From positions 19,184,348 to 19,248,347 of the forward strand of contig CM076663.1 of the NCBI GenBank assembly GCA_038496675.1: a DNA stretch of 64,000 bases, given 5' to 3'. The translations under genes were made by a program, and so were the position numbers. The notes under the pieces were generated by a model that saw nothing but the letters and a program-made list of their open reading frames with translations, ran no database searches and was not told the DNA's origin. Positions 36,601 to 48,420 of this stretch are shown piece by piece; the stretch's first letter is position 1, and each line of letters opens with the position of its first letter. Source of the DNA: Rachycentron canadum. Taxonomy: Eukaryota > Chordata > Actinopteri > Carangiformes > Rachycentridae.

Positions 36601-39600
36601 AGCAACATGAAGACACCACATGCCTCCAGTGGTCCCCTGAGACAGTAACCTGGGAACACTCAGCTTAGATTGTTGGGTAATGATTTATTAATCTTCCTGC
36701 TTCTCAGGGATCAAAAAGTGTGGACAGCACTGATGGTATCTTTTTAACTGGATTAAGTTGAACTGGAGTCTCTGTGTTTAGTGCTGCCAAAATGTTTAAT
36801 GCTGCTTGATAAGTATTTGTTGGCTCTATATTTATTCTTTAAACATTGATGCGTTGAGACCAACAAAAATATAAATTATTTGGTGTCCTGCTTTGAAAGA
36901 TCATTCAGATCTTCTTATTGGAAAGTACATTTTATGACATATCAACCTGTTAAATGAATAAATAAAATATGAAAAATCTGAATGATTAAAAAAAAATATA
37001 AGGGGGTTTATATTGGGGGGAATTGAACTTGTGACCACAGTGTCATAAAAGGTTTGGCTACTGCACTGAGTACCACTTATAGCACCACTCTTCATAAAAT
37101 TTGTACAATCTAAACTGCTATTATGAGACTCCATTTGATTAAGGATATAATTCAACACTGACCTCTACGCTGCACTATGTGAAATATGATATAGTGTAAG
37201 TTAATACATTTTTATCTGGGTGCAGGGGAAACTGGCAAGATGAGGAATATCTTGATTTTTACTATCAAATCAGAAGCCATGAACACAGTTGCACGATCTA
37301 TAAGGCTGACTGTTCTTACCATACTTGCTTTTAAAGTCTTATCAAATAAAGTCTGAAATGGCTGGGACATTAAAAAGTCTGAGACCTTCAGGTAGATGAA
37401 CAAATCCTCCAATGAAAACGTATCACATCACATCGAGGTGAAACCGTGTCACGTTTCAGACTGACTTGCTGTGCTCTGAGCATTCAGGTGAAATGACCAC
37501 CCGTGAATAGGAAATTCAAGGAAGCTTTTCAAATCAGAGGAAAAGCCATCATCATCATCTTCCGCTGCCTGCCAAGCTACTGTATGACTGACTGGCTAGG
37601 TTAGTTTTGGAGTGGATGCGAAGGTCAGGGACTCGTAACTTCTCATTCGCTGTCGCCATTTCTTTGGCAGAGGGACGATCTGACTCACTGCCTGGAGCTC
37701 TTATTGGCGCCCAGGGGCTTTGGGCTGGTAAATGGCTGGGTCGTTTCAAACTGCCATAATAAAAACACATTCAGGCCACAGCTTAAATGAAATACTCAAG
37801 CAAACTATTGAGATGGGAGAGGGAAAGTGGAGAGACTGTTATTTGTCGCCAAGGCGTTGTCAACACCAGACAGTCTGGTGTGTTTGTGGCTCTTTTTACA
37901 AGGCTTTTCTGCTCAAACGTCAGCGGAAGTGTCTCCCCTCGCTCGGCGCACCAGGTGCCGGTGCGTCACGTGGGAAATGTGCTAGCCCATTTTATGAGCG
38001 CTGGAGAATGGGGATGGTGGGGGTGGTAGAGCTGGGCTTCCTCATGTGTTCCTTTCGGGACCCCCCGACAGGCAGATTATGGCGTGCTGTTAACTCGGAC
38101 CAACTGTTTAAATCTGAGGTCAGAGCAAATACTGCTGCGGGTTTCCTTTTGCTGGGTAGTTAAAAAAAAAAAAAAAAAAAACTCCCCCTCTCTGCAGTTT
38201 GTCCAGGGCCCTGTGAAGCCATGTGTATCTTCACTCCACAAAGCATCTGACCTTTTGTCATTGGAGCGTATATAGTTATATAGAATCTGCTAAAGATTGG
38301 TTACAGTATAAACAGCCCACTCTTAATATTAATGTTCTCTCTTCACGAGTTTAGGTGACAGATAAACTTATTTATCGTCATAACCTATTTGCGCTGAATA
38401 GGATGTGTTCGTCGAGCTTGATATAAGGAAGCTAGGTGAAGCAGCTAGCACAGCTCTGTTCACAAACACACCTACCCACCAAGTCTGAAGTTTACACTTT
38501 GTATATTGTCTGATAAATCCCCATACAAACATTAATGCTAAATTTCAGTGTGTGGTTTTGGGGCGAGTTTTGCTTTGTAAGTAATTATTGGCAAATCCAG
38601 TGCTATTGGGTAGCATTTCTAGCTGACGTTTAAGGTTCTCTGGCTTTTATATAGGTTCAACATCACCGAGCAACCAGATACACAAATGTGAGCTTCAGAG
38701 ACATTTTCAGGTGTGTTTCCCCTGTCGAGTCCAAAAACCTGCTTGATGCACAGACATAAAATTTGTCCTCTAAATGTTCTCGGAAATAAAGAGAATATGA
38801 TTATTTTCCAAAATGTCGAAGTCATTCCTTTAACATCAGGACCTTTTATCTGAAATGAAGTGGAAACATTGAGAAACCTGAAGAGATTAGAGCAGGTGAA
38901 GTTTAAGGGAGGGGAAAAAAAATAATATAAAATGATTGCAACATAAAAAACACCTCATATAAAATATGAATGAGGTACATATTTAATCTAATCGTGTGTT
39001 TTTCTTGGCCGTAGTCAGCTCCTTAACTGCTGAAAATTTTTTCTATCACAAATTAGCACACGCACATCATTTTCAGCTGTCAGAGGAGCGTTCAGTGTAA
39101 TTTCTTATAAGGTTACCTGACTGGCTGGACAGATGTTTGCCTGCATAGATTGATGGCTAACAGCAGATCCCCATGGCTCAGTGAGTTATTTTTCTCATGG
39201 ACAGCTGTGTTATAGACCTCTTGTTGGCCGTTTTTCTCCTCTGTCTTTTGACTGATACAACAGACAGGAAGCATAAACATCTCAGCTGTCTGTAGCTCAG
39301 CGCTTTTCCCAGGCATCACATCAGCGACTGCATGGTCTGTGTGTTCTAATAACCAGATAAACCTTTTTTTCTTTACCAAAGAATGTTTATAGGGACTGGA
39401 TTTTCTCAATACAGGCCACAAGTTTAACAGCTCACAGGTTCTTTATGTTGGAGTCTCTTACGGCAGACAGGCACCGACTTGTCATTCTCCACAGCTTATC
39501 TCTGGCTGATGTTAACTTATACACTGTGAATCTGCTAAATCAGGCCTCTCTTTAAAGGTGCACTTTACAGTATGTAGGACACTGTCACCCTCAGGCAACA

Positions 39601-40018
39601 AGATCGGCCACAGATAATGAAACCAATCTCTGAGTGGCGGATCGCATCTTCGAAGTAGCCACTTTGTTGACAGTGTCCTCTAGCAATTTACCGAAAGCCT
39701 TTACCTGCTTCAGGAATCTGCCGCTGGCATTATCCGGCTCTCACTGCACCTTTATCTGCAATGCAATATAAAAGCATGCTTCTAATTCTGCAAGTATTTT
39801 ATTACTCTGAGACGGTTTTTCATCTATAGTAAACTTTATGTTCAAATGAGGGCTCACCAGATTCTTTTTATTTCAACTTTTTTTTAATATTAAAGCCAAG
39901 AGGAGCTCCGTTTTTGCACGTACAAACTTGCTTTTTCTGTCAGCCTCTTGTGATTCTTATCTTTTTTTGTGGATACCCACATCACTCAGTTTTTCCTCCC
40001 TGTTTCTGTATCTTTCAG
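33682..40018 (+). other. TENT5 intron 1 (6.3 kb)
   Basis: Donor GTGAGA at 33682 and acceptor at 40017-40018, preceded by a long pyrimidine tract (tttttcctccctgtttctgt). The interior holds CA repeats (34147-34171), A/T tracts, and a GC-richer island at 37910-38060 with a TCACGTGGG E-box (described under findings). A 192-codon antisense open frame at 34127-34705 shows no recognisable domain. No mobile element was identified with confidence. Confidence 0.85.
37910..38060. promoter_or_regulatory. Candidate intronic regulatory island
   Basis: CpG-rich segment (cctcgctcggcgcaccagg) in otherwise AT-rich intron, with an ETS-like GCGGAAGTG at 37923-37931 and a palindromic E-box, TCACGTGGG, near 37967. 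These could be an enhancer or a secondary promoter. Single-sequence motif matches are weak evidence. Confidence 0.3.
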
Positions 40019-41044
40019 GTGGTCAGGGCTCGACTGGAGGAGCGAGGCGTGGTGGTACGTGATGTCAAGCTGAACGGCTCTGCAGCCAGCCATGTGCTGC
40101 ACCAGGACAACGGCCTTGGCTACAAAGACCTGGACCTGATCTTTGGCCTGAATCGAACTGATGACAAAACCTTCCGACTGGTGAAAGATGTGGTGCTGGA
40201 CTGCCTGGTGGACTTCTTGCCTGAGGGAGTGTGCAGGGAGCGAATCACAGCCCTCGCCCTGAAAGAGGCATATGTGCAGAAACTGGTGAAAGTTTGCAAT
40301 GAGACAGACCGCTGGAGCCTCATCTCGCTGTCCAACAACACCGGCAAGAACGTGGAACTAAAGTTTGTGGACTCCCTGAGAAGGCAGTTTGAGTTCAGTG
40401 TTGACTCCTTCCAGATCACGCTGGACTCGTTGCTGCTGTTTGACCGCTGCTCGGAAACGGCCATGTCTGAAACCTTCCACCCTACAGTGCAGGGGGAGAG
40501 CATGTATGGAGACTTTGAGGAAGCTCTGGGTCACCTTCGCTCCAAGACTATCGCCACCCGTAGCCCAGAAGAGATCAGAGGCGGCGGGCTGCTCAAGTAC
40601 TGCCACCTGCTGGTGCGCGGCTTCCGGCCGTCCTCCGAGGCTCAGATGAAACAGATGCAGCGCTACATGTGCTCACGCTTCTTCATCGACTTTCCTGACA
40701 TAAGTGAGCAGCAGAGGAAACTGGAGGCGTATCTGCAAAACCACTTTGCGGGCATGGAGCACAAGCGCTACGAGTATCTGGTGACCTTGAGGCGAGTGGT
40801 GGACGAGAGCACTGTGTGTCTGATGGGCCACGAGCGCAGACAGACGCTGGCGCTCATTTCCGCCCTGGCGCTGCGCGTGATGGCCGAACAGAACGCTATC
40901 CCCGCTCTCGCCAACATCACCTGCTACTACCAGCCCGCTCCCTATGTCAGAGACGTCAACTTCAGCAATTACTATGTGGCGCAAGTTCAGTCTCCCATGG
41001 CCACATGCAGTAACTCTTATCAAACGTGGCTGCCTTGCAGCTGA
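40019..41044 (+). CDS. tent5b: TENT5 (FAM46) terminal nucleotidyltransferase, exon 2
   Basis: Residues 53-393. The protein belongs to the TENT5 family of non-canonical poly(A) polymerases, which extend poly(A) tails of selected mRNAs, many encoding secreted proteins. Seen directly: NGSAASHVLH with the Gly-Ser of the nucleotidyltransferase signature (72-73), then YKDLDLIF giving catalytic D89 and D91, and the third acid E165 in NVELKFVD. Further family motifs are KEAYVQKLVKVC, RRQFEFSVDSFQI, EEIRGGGLLKY (236-246), RYMCSRFFIDFPDI, DESTVCLMGHERRQTL (314-329) and a C-terminus ending YQTWLPCS. All catalytic residues are present. Length (393 aa) is close to human TENT5C (391). RSPEEIRGGG and YCHLLVRGFRP resemble TENT5B; KDVVLDCL and the YYQPAPYV...NFSNYY tail resemble TENT5A. 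TENT5B is favoured but uncertain. Confidence 0.97.
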   Translation: MVRARLEERGVVVRDVKLNGSAASHVLHQDNGLGYKDLDLIFGLNRTDDKTFRLVKDVVLDCLVDFLPEGVCRERITALALKEAYVQKLVKVCNETDRWSLISLSNNTGKNVELKFVDSLRRQFEFSVDSFQITLDSLLLFDRCSETAMSETFHPTVQGESMYGDFEEALGHLRSKTIATRSPEEIRGGGLLKYCHLLVRGFRPSSEAQMKQMQRYMCSRFFIDFPDISEQQRKLEAYLQNHFAGMEHKRYEYLVTLRRVVDESTVCLMGHERRQTLALISALALRVMAEQNAIPALANITCYYQPAPYVRDVNFSNYYVAQVQSPMATCSNSYQTWLPCS

Positions 41045-41458
41045 GCAATGTCCTAGGATGTCTGGAGAGCTTTCAGTTTTAACTTCCCGTTAATGTAAAC
41101 TGAGCATTTATTAGAGTGCTCAGTACCTCTGTAGCAATGTGGCTTTTTGTTTTGAGGCCTAATGTGGACAAAAAAGAATTATGTATCTTTTTTTTTTTTT
41201 TTTTTGCCAAATCATATATCAAAACCATTCCACTAAATTATATTGATTAATACTGCTGTAAAAAAAAAAAAAAAAAAAAATAATAATTCTCATTCGAGCC
41301 ATGATAATTTTACCTTTTTTTTTTTTTTTTTACTCTATTGTCACTTCATAACCAGTGTGGACATGCATGGACAAATATGAAGGGTTGATATGTGACGGAG
41401 GAACTTTGTAACTTCTCTTTCTTATCTGACGGAGGCTTGTGATTTGTGTCTAACGAAA

Positions 41459-41466
41459 TGTAAATA
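41459..41466 (+). promoter_or_regulatory. Pumilio response element TGTAAATA
   Basis: An exact UGUANAUA consensus in the sense strand of the 3' UTR. PUM proteins bind this motif and typically promote deadenylation. An 8-nt match can occur by chance. Confidence 0.4.
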
Positions 41467-41721
41467 CTTGGTACGAGAGGAAACAGAAAGCTGTTCTTTT
41501 GTTCTGTCTGTGGTTTGAGCTGACCTGACTGGGAGGGGAAAAAGAGAACCAAAGAAATACTTTCTTGTGTAGCATGACGAAAACAAAGACTGTATGTGGT
41601 TCCAAGTGCCTGAAACTGACCAATGTCTTTATACAAGTTGCTATGTAAGAACTGTTTTTGAAACTTTTTTCAGGTTACTGTACATTTCTATATCAAGGGT
41701 CAGGGTATTTGTTTTTAAATC

Positions 41722-41727
41722 ATTAAA
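41722..41727 (+). terminator. Polyadenylation signal ATTAAA
   Basis: The common ATTAAA variant, followed about 20 nt later by GT-rich sequence (gatgtggtacattggtcttt). It is the best signal within 1 kb of the stop codon. Cleavage is expected near 41740-41750. A possible distal AATAAA lies at 43906. Confidence 0.65.
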
Positions 41728-41745
41728 AAATGAGAAAAATGTAAA

Positions 41746-42870
41746 GATGTGGTACATTGGTCTTTCTTTATGCTTTGCGTGAAATTCATAGAAGTAAGAC
41801 AAGGACGAGCTGTTTTGATTCGTTCCAATTGACTCGTATTATGGTGTGGCTGTGCATCACGAATGCCTACTCTATCTCCATTCTTTGTATCTCACTGTCT
41901 CAGTTTCCTATATCTCTAAAGATCTTTTTCACTTTCTATCTTTTACTATCTTTCTCAATCACACACAAGCTCCACAGTGTGTTGTCTGTGCTCTATCAGC
42001 CAGACACTGACTGACTGGAAACAAACACTTACTTGTTCGAGCTCAAGATTCCCCTGAGCCCGCGCCTATACATTAGCCATTTCCTTCCACTTCTGCATCC
42101 GACCAGGGGTTTCCTTGGCCTGATTCGGAAAAGGGAGATTGCTGTTGCTTGTCTTGGATGAGTTGAGCTCTGAGGGGGAAGCTGAGGACCAGGTGGTGAA
42201 ATGGGACGGGTGGCTTTTCAGCAAATGTAATGATGCAATTCCAGCACTTTGCTTCCTGAATGATCGAAACAGTTCAGTATTTCATTCCTCACTTAGACCC
42301 GCATTCCTCCCGTGCTGACATTTTATCCTAATTGCTTTTGCATGAGGGGCGATTTCTTGAGATTTTGTAGAGCATAAAATGGCATGTTGCTGGGACACAC
42401 CTGTTTACTGTTGCCTCTGATGGAGACAGAAAGCACTTGGCCATAAAGCAAGTGCTGGAACACTTGACGGAAGCACTCACTGATTTCTTTATAAAAGTTA
42501 ATTTGGAAGCAAAGCGTCTGTCAGAGTGATTAAGGGGGTGAGATATAAATGCGACGAGGGAATTTTTCCTCCCTGGGTTTGCTGTCAGACTTGTCTCCAC
42601 ACTGCTCCAGAAGCACTTAAGGAAACACAGGACACCCCTGGAGAGTTCCACTGGAATGAACACGTATTAGCGTCGCAACTGAGACAGAGCTTGTCCTATC
42701 TTTAACAAACCAGTGATTTCTGCACCTGGGGGCCAGACCTCAAGAGTCTCAAATGGGCTGTGAGGTGCATCTCTGGAAATGTATAATATTAATTAACAAA
42801 CTACAGCAAGTTGAAAACAATTAGGAGGTTAAATTATAATCTCAATGAAACGCTTTTGTCTGCTGCATTA
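41746..42870. other. Gene-free stretch just downstream of TENT5
   Basis: No coding gene. Around 42210-42330 the composition is balanced and rich in homeodomain- and POU-like motifs (cctaattgcttttgcatgag), which could mark a conserved non-coding element. This is inference only. Confidence 0.35.
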
Positions 42871-42879
42871 CAACTTTCA

Positions 42880-43640
42880 CCCAGACTGAAGTATCTCAAT
42901 AATTACTAGATGGATTGCAGTGAAATTTTGTACAGACATTGATGGTCCCCAGAGGATCAATCCTACATATGCCAAATCTCTGACCCTTTTTTGAGGGGCC
43001 ACCTTAAGGTTCACATTTTTGTTTTTTGTGAAATGTCAACAAATGGATGGATTGCCATGCCATTTAGTAGAGAAATAGCTCAACATCTACCGGATGGCAC
43101 TGAATTTGGCACAGATATTCATGGTTCCCAGATGATAAATGACTTTGGCGTCTCAGAGCGCCACCACGAGGTTGAGAGTCGTGGTTTTCAGTTAACATTT
43201 GAGATATTCTGGTTGCCTTCCTCAGGATTTACTGTAACAACTGTGGTGATGTCTTCTCTGTCCATATCGAGTCAGTTGGAACATTAGGAACAAAATCTCT
43301 GCAGTTGATATTCATGGCTCATACTGTGTGTTTCGATGTCTCTTAAGCACCGATGATCAGGAAGAAGTCATTTAAAATGAGATTATACCCTTGATCTTGG
43401 ACTGCCAAAATACAGTACTGTTATTTTAATAAACTTTGGCGCAAAGAGTCGTTCTTCACTGCATTTTCCAACGATTACTTGCAAATCCACCACTTAGGTT
43501 CAGCCTATAAATCTGGGATTTTTTTTTCATCCAGAGACACTAGTAGGTTGGATTTTTTTTTGATCCATGTCTGGATTAAATTTGATACAGATGAGCTGTA
43601 TTAAGTCGTCCCCTGATTTTTCATCTACTACCATCATCAG
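42880..43640 (+). repeat. Interspersed repeat with internal tandem blocks, copy A
   Basis: A motif around 'gatggattgcagtgaaattt tgtacagacattgatggtccccagaggat' (42911-42957) recurs in diverged form at 43044-43135 (ggatggattgccatg, then ttggcacagatattcatgg and ttcccagatgat). The block closes near 43625 with tttttcatctactaccatca. The second copy is at 62570-62710. It resembles a repeat widespread in spiny-rayed fish; the class is not determined. Confidence 0.65.
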
Positions 43641-43649
43641 AAAAAAATA

Positions 43650-46600
43650 AAAGCCACCCAAATTTTCCAACACTTTGCAGCAGCTACCTCAAAACTGATC
43701 GGAACTCTAACATCGTCACTGTGTGGGAATGCTAGCATGCTAACACTAGCAGTTTTGTTTCTTCTATGCTAAAAGGGAGGTTACATGTTTGTAGACTCAC
43801 AGTCTTGTTTTTACATGAAATATTACTTAAATATGAAATATGAATTATTAACTTAATTAATCGTGGATACAAATCTGATGCTAAGGAGGCTTGTGGTTGT
43901 GGCTCAATAAAAACCTCAAACCTTGATGTAGGCTTTATGCCGACAAGGTTTTCTCTTGTTCCTGCACCAACGCAGGGAGCAGCTGAAGGATTTTCTAAAA
44001 CGTCCTCCTTAGATTTAAGGCAAGGTAGCTACACTTGAGTTTTTCCTGGACAAATACCACAGATAAATCTGACACTGTGGCAAGCACTGTGGTTCATACT
44101 GTTCCACAGCAAACACCAGCTCTCAACAGCTTGGCCTTCTCAACCCACCCCCCCCCTGTCCTCCCCCTGTCCTCCCCAGTCTACATGGGTGGTCCCTTGT
44201 GGGTTTGACTCCTACCGCAGACACTGGCGCTCAAAAGGCCCTGTTATCATTTTATCCCTCCATTCAGTGTGAGTCTGCCATGAAGAGTAATCTGTATCCG
44301 ATGTTTGCATGTTGTTCAGGGATGTGGTAGGTTCGCATGTCAGCTGATTAGATTTTGGTGGACGTCATTTTTAGTGATGACAGATACCACCTGGGGAATG
44401 ATGGGAAGGGTCAGGAGCCAAGAGTGGTCTCTGGTGTAACAAACTGTTCACCATTGTCAACTCTCAGCTCCCTGGCTGGGCATATTGTCTGCCTGGGGAG
44501 TTTGTAATGCGAAACAAATTGTTCTCAGATAAGATGCTCCATGGGTGGCTGAATCTTCTCAAACAAAAACGAATACAGTGAACTTTAAAAAACTTTCCTG
44601 AGGGAGGAAGTTAAAGGAATATTTATTATAGTGGGTAGGGTTAAGGGAAAATTAGAGAAGTCATATTTTATATCAAAGAAAGTCACTACGCTAAGTTTTT
44701 TGCCATCATCCACATTAATTTCCATTCCACATGTACAAAAATTCGGAGAAGTTTGGATAAAAATAATGCAATAAAAATAAGTCAAATCTTTTTTATTCAA
44801 GAATGATTGAATCAGACTGATACTAATTTCAGTCCCTGAAGAATGAAGGAAGTGGTGCTGAAGTTTTTCCCATAAAGCTGTTTTACTGCACCGGGTGGCA
44901 TTGCTCCATCCATCATCATGTCGTTAGCAGGCAAGTCTCAGGAACTCGCAGGATTTCTAATTGTAGGATCGGTGGACATTCAGCGCGGCTTCACCATGGT
45001 GATGTTTTTTTGTTGTCCTGAAATGCAAAGGGGGCTGTCTGTACCATACAGCGGGCAATAAAAAACTACGCTTCCACCTTGGCTTTTATTGCATTTTTCT
45101 GTGCCACAAAATGAGTTAAAAACCTATTTATTGGGAAATTCTATCACAAATAATGAAGATACATGACATTTATGTGAAAGTATAAAAACCTAATGGCTAC
45201 AAAAATCTATTTAGCAAATGCCTTTGCTCAGTTGGGCTGACATGGACACGATATGTACAATTCGTTCATGAGCAGACTTTAGGTTGTCTTCGACAACCAG
45301 GCCTTCTTGACCTTTGAAACAAAAGCTGTTGAGATGTCTGAAAGCAGAATAATTAAAAATTATTTCCAAAATTTTTCAAACTAAAAGTAAAAGTGCAATG
45401 TCCCCTGGACGTCGTTGGATGTTGCTCCAGTGACACTGAAATAAGGTGCAACCATTAACTGGCTATGGTGGCTATTATGCAAAGGTACACAGTATGCATT
45501 CTGCAGCTTATATATAAGCTTTATGAGCTGCAAATATATATATACTGTATATATATACTCTAACTTTAAAGCGCTCTGAAAAAGTTTAATGACTTGATAA
45601 AAACCCTTGAAATGTTGATATAATCAAAAGTTTTAGCACAACTACTAAACTTTGTTTTGAACTATGTCCCTTGAATGCACATGAGGAATCATTTCAAGTG
45701 TGTTCCTTTCTGTCTGATAATGCTTGAGCATTATGTGAAATATTCAAAGAGACGCTTCTAAAAATACAAAACTACAGAGAAACAGTGACATCTTTTCTTC
45801 TCAAAGTTCAACACTGGTGTTCAATTGGACAGAAATAAGAACAGAAAATAAATGTCACCAAACTCCCAATAAAGACCAGCTCAGGGATGAATCAATCATC
45901 AATCTCGGGCAAGTCATAATTTTCCGAGACCAACACATGCTGTGTAAATCCTTCAGTAGCTGAATTTATTTCTCCAAAACAAGCAGAACAGAAGTGTTCT
46001 CAGATGCATTCAGTGCTCTCACCACTTTATTTGAACAAATTAGTGACTAACCTGCAATTTACAGACAACATCACAGGCAGTTAAAAGAAATCTAGGTCTG
46101 TGTTTTCATGACAAATAAGGGCTGGAGCACAGACGGGCTGAGCACTGAATTCTGTTGAGTCACTCCCAGACTGAAAATAATGAACTGTATTTTTAAGAGA
46201 GTGTCCCAGACCACTGAGGGTGTAGACTATAAACAAAAAGAGACACAGTGTGAGCGCACAACATAATTTTGGTTTGTTGAATGGAAATGTCACGTCTTAA
46301 AAATGGCACAGGCGTCCACTCACAGACTTCCACACACGGCTACTGCAGCCGATGGCAGAGCTTCTTACAGTATCACAGTATCACACCAACATCTGCTCAG
46401 ACCAAACACCAGCCTGCTTTCATTTGGTTCAGAGGAAGATGGGTGGAGGCTTTTTTTTTTTTTTTGGGGGGGGGGGGTCTCTTCCCTTATCCGACTGGCT
46501 TCCTGACAGCCACAGTAAACACTAGCCTTCTGAAAGGTCATACTGTTTGTCACCCATGGGCCCCTGCAAGGAGCTCTCCTCTCATAAATATTAATGGCCA

Positions 46601-48180
46601 CTGTACCAAATGGGGCCACTGACTGTTAACAAGGGGTGTGGAGGATGGGAGGGAGGCTTGTTCCTTTTAATGCTGCGAGAGGCTCCTCTACTTCGGGGGC
46701 CATGGGAAAACAGAGAGGTCGAAACTGGAAAAGTCTGGCCCCTGCCTCTGGCATATGGATCTTCTTAGCCCAAACGTGAATGGAGCTCTGATCCCCTCAT
46801 GGCTTTGATTGCCTGGTGCTCACTTTGGAAGTGAACCCGGTGATCGCAGACAATTTCAATTTTGACCACGTCAGCTATCCACTTGAATAACCAATGGCCG
46901 TAAACTTGAATGATTGATTACCCTCCAGGCACTCCAAACCTTCGATGCATCCAGCTGGGCTACAACTCTATGGTGGACCTTGTTTATCAGTTGGCCCCAG
47001 ACGGCTTATATAACAGTGTTACATAATGATATGAGCCACACAGACTAGTTATACCATGCTTCCCCATGAGGTCCATTCCATATTACTCACAACCCCCCCT
47101 CAAAAAAAAACAGAAAAAAAAAAAAAGCGCCTCAGCACATCTGGTTGTCTGCTGATTTCGAGCAGAGCCAAATGATATGCAGACAGCAGCCAGGATGGGC
47201 AAAAAGAAACTCTATTTTAATCCAAGACAACCACAAGTCTGCGAACTGGGGATAAAAATTGGGAAAACTTTGGAGGGATGTTTGCTTGATTTGGAATCAC
47301 TTGCATTTCAAAAATCTTAGCCTTTAACGACTTTCTTTATTATGAAATGTGCTTTTTGTGAAATCACCCAGGCAAGTATGTATGTGCAGCATTTCACCGG
47401 ATCCTGATGGAAGTTGGTATAAAATGCACTTGTCGACTCATAAAACTTCAAGTCTGATAATTATTATTTTAAGCATACTGCATATACACCTCCCGCCTCC
47501 GAGCACTGGGGCTCATTTTCCTCTCAATTAGATTTCCCAGGGTCACACACTGTATATCAAGTCTCGCAAAGAGAGGCAAGATTTCACTGGCAGTGTTGAT
47601 GTTTCCTTATGAAATACGGCTCAGCAGGCAATGGCATCAGGGCTCCGTGCTGAGAAGGAGGCAGGGGAGGTTGATGGATGAGCCACAACGCAGGGGCTTC
47701 AGCTCGACTTGTGGTAAGCAAGAGGGAAATGACATCTGATCTGCCCAGGTGGGGAAGTACAGGCCTGCTTCTGTTTCCATAAAAACCTCTGCAGGTTCTG
47801 AATCTACCGGGGTGGAGGAGGGGGATATATCCCGTCTTGACCTGTCCGTTCACGTGTCAGTTAATCCTCAGATTCACCTCGCTGTAGCTGCAGATGAGTG
47901 ACACATCACTCACTATCGTATAGTCACTTTGGAGTCGTATGTACATCTGTCATAACCAGAAATAGTCATAAATCAAAAGATAGGAAACTATAAACACCAC
48001 TTAATGTTGATAATAACACTGATGAAACAGAAAACTATATAGAAACACAGTGTAGTTTTAACTGTGACATTTTCATATGCACACAACCTGTTTGGCTGCT
48101 CTTGAGGGCTGAAATATGACAACACACACACAACTCATACAGACAGTTTTAATATGTTAAATAATTGTTCTGTGCTGGAA
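43650..48180. other. Gene-free stretch, possible regulatory DNA
   Basis: No coding gene recognised. Contains a CTGTCCTCCCC duplication at 44155-44177, TA-rich palindromic sequence at 45530-45560 and a T15/G12 junction at 46451-46477. The blocks at 46650-46960 and 47140-47260 have balanced composition, few homopolymers and motifs such as tgattgat and ctattttaat, resembling conserved enhancers; no conservation data are available here. Confidence 0.35.
46451..46477 (+). repeat. T15/G12 homopolymer junction
   Basis: Fifteen T run directly into twelve G. The G run could join a G-quadruplex or cause assembly and sequencing length errors. Confidence 0.9.
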
Positions 48181-48184
48181 GGAA

Positions 48185-48420
48185 TATTTTAAAGGTCCCA
48201 TATCTAAAAATAAGAGCCTCTCTTCTGATTGGCTGACTGTGGATTTCAGGAAAAACATTCAGAGAAATCACATCCAGGAAAGCTGAATGCTGAGGGCGGT
48301 GACTGCTTTGTTGTGACACAAATTACCAGAAGTCCTGACAGCTGGTTTTAAGGCCAGTTTCTGAATACAGGCTGTGAGCCTTTCTCTGTGGATTGTATTA
48401 ATATAGAACCTGGACCTGAT
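48185..48420 (+). repeat. Interspersed repeat, copy 1 (direct pair with 59688-59985)
   Basis: taaaggtcccatat, then tcttctgattggctgactg, tttgttgtgacacaaa, agaagtcctgacagctggtt, ttaaggccagtttctgaata and caggctgtgagcctttctct occur in the same order as in the copy at 59688. No ORF. I recognise this layout from spiny-rayed fish genomes but cannot name the family. Confidence 0.75.

Larger units (their letters stand above)
33229..41745 (+). other. tent5b: TENT5 transcription unit (predicted mRNA span)
   Basis: Two exons: 5' UTR plus CDS to 33681, intron 33682-40018, then CDS from 40019 and a 3' UTR ending near 41745. The start is inferred from promoter motifs and the end from ATTAAA at 41722 followed by GT-rich sequence. 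The two-exon layout, with the intron after the PTLSVQPRQIVQ stretch, matches the TENT5 family as I know it. Confidence 0.8.
41045..41745 (+). other. TENT5 3' untranslated region
   Basis: About 700 nt. It holds T18 (41188-41205), A21 (41260-41280) and T17 (41315-41331) in order, a Pumilio-type TGTAAATA at 41459-41466, and the poly(A) signal near its end. Boundaries are inferred from the stop codon and the ATTAAA signal. Confidence 0.7.

Noticed and set aside
39914..40018. Possible upstream extension of TENT5 exon 2
   Set aside because: This part is the intron's pyrimidine tract and acceptor. Family similarity begins exactly at the splice junction with VVRARLEE.
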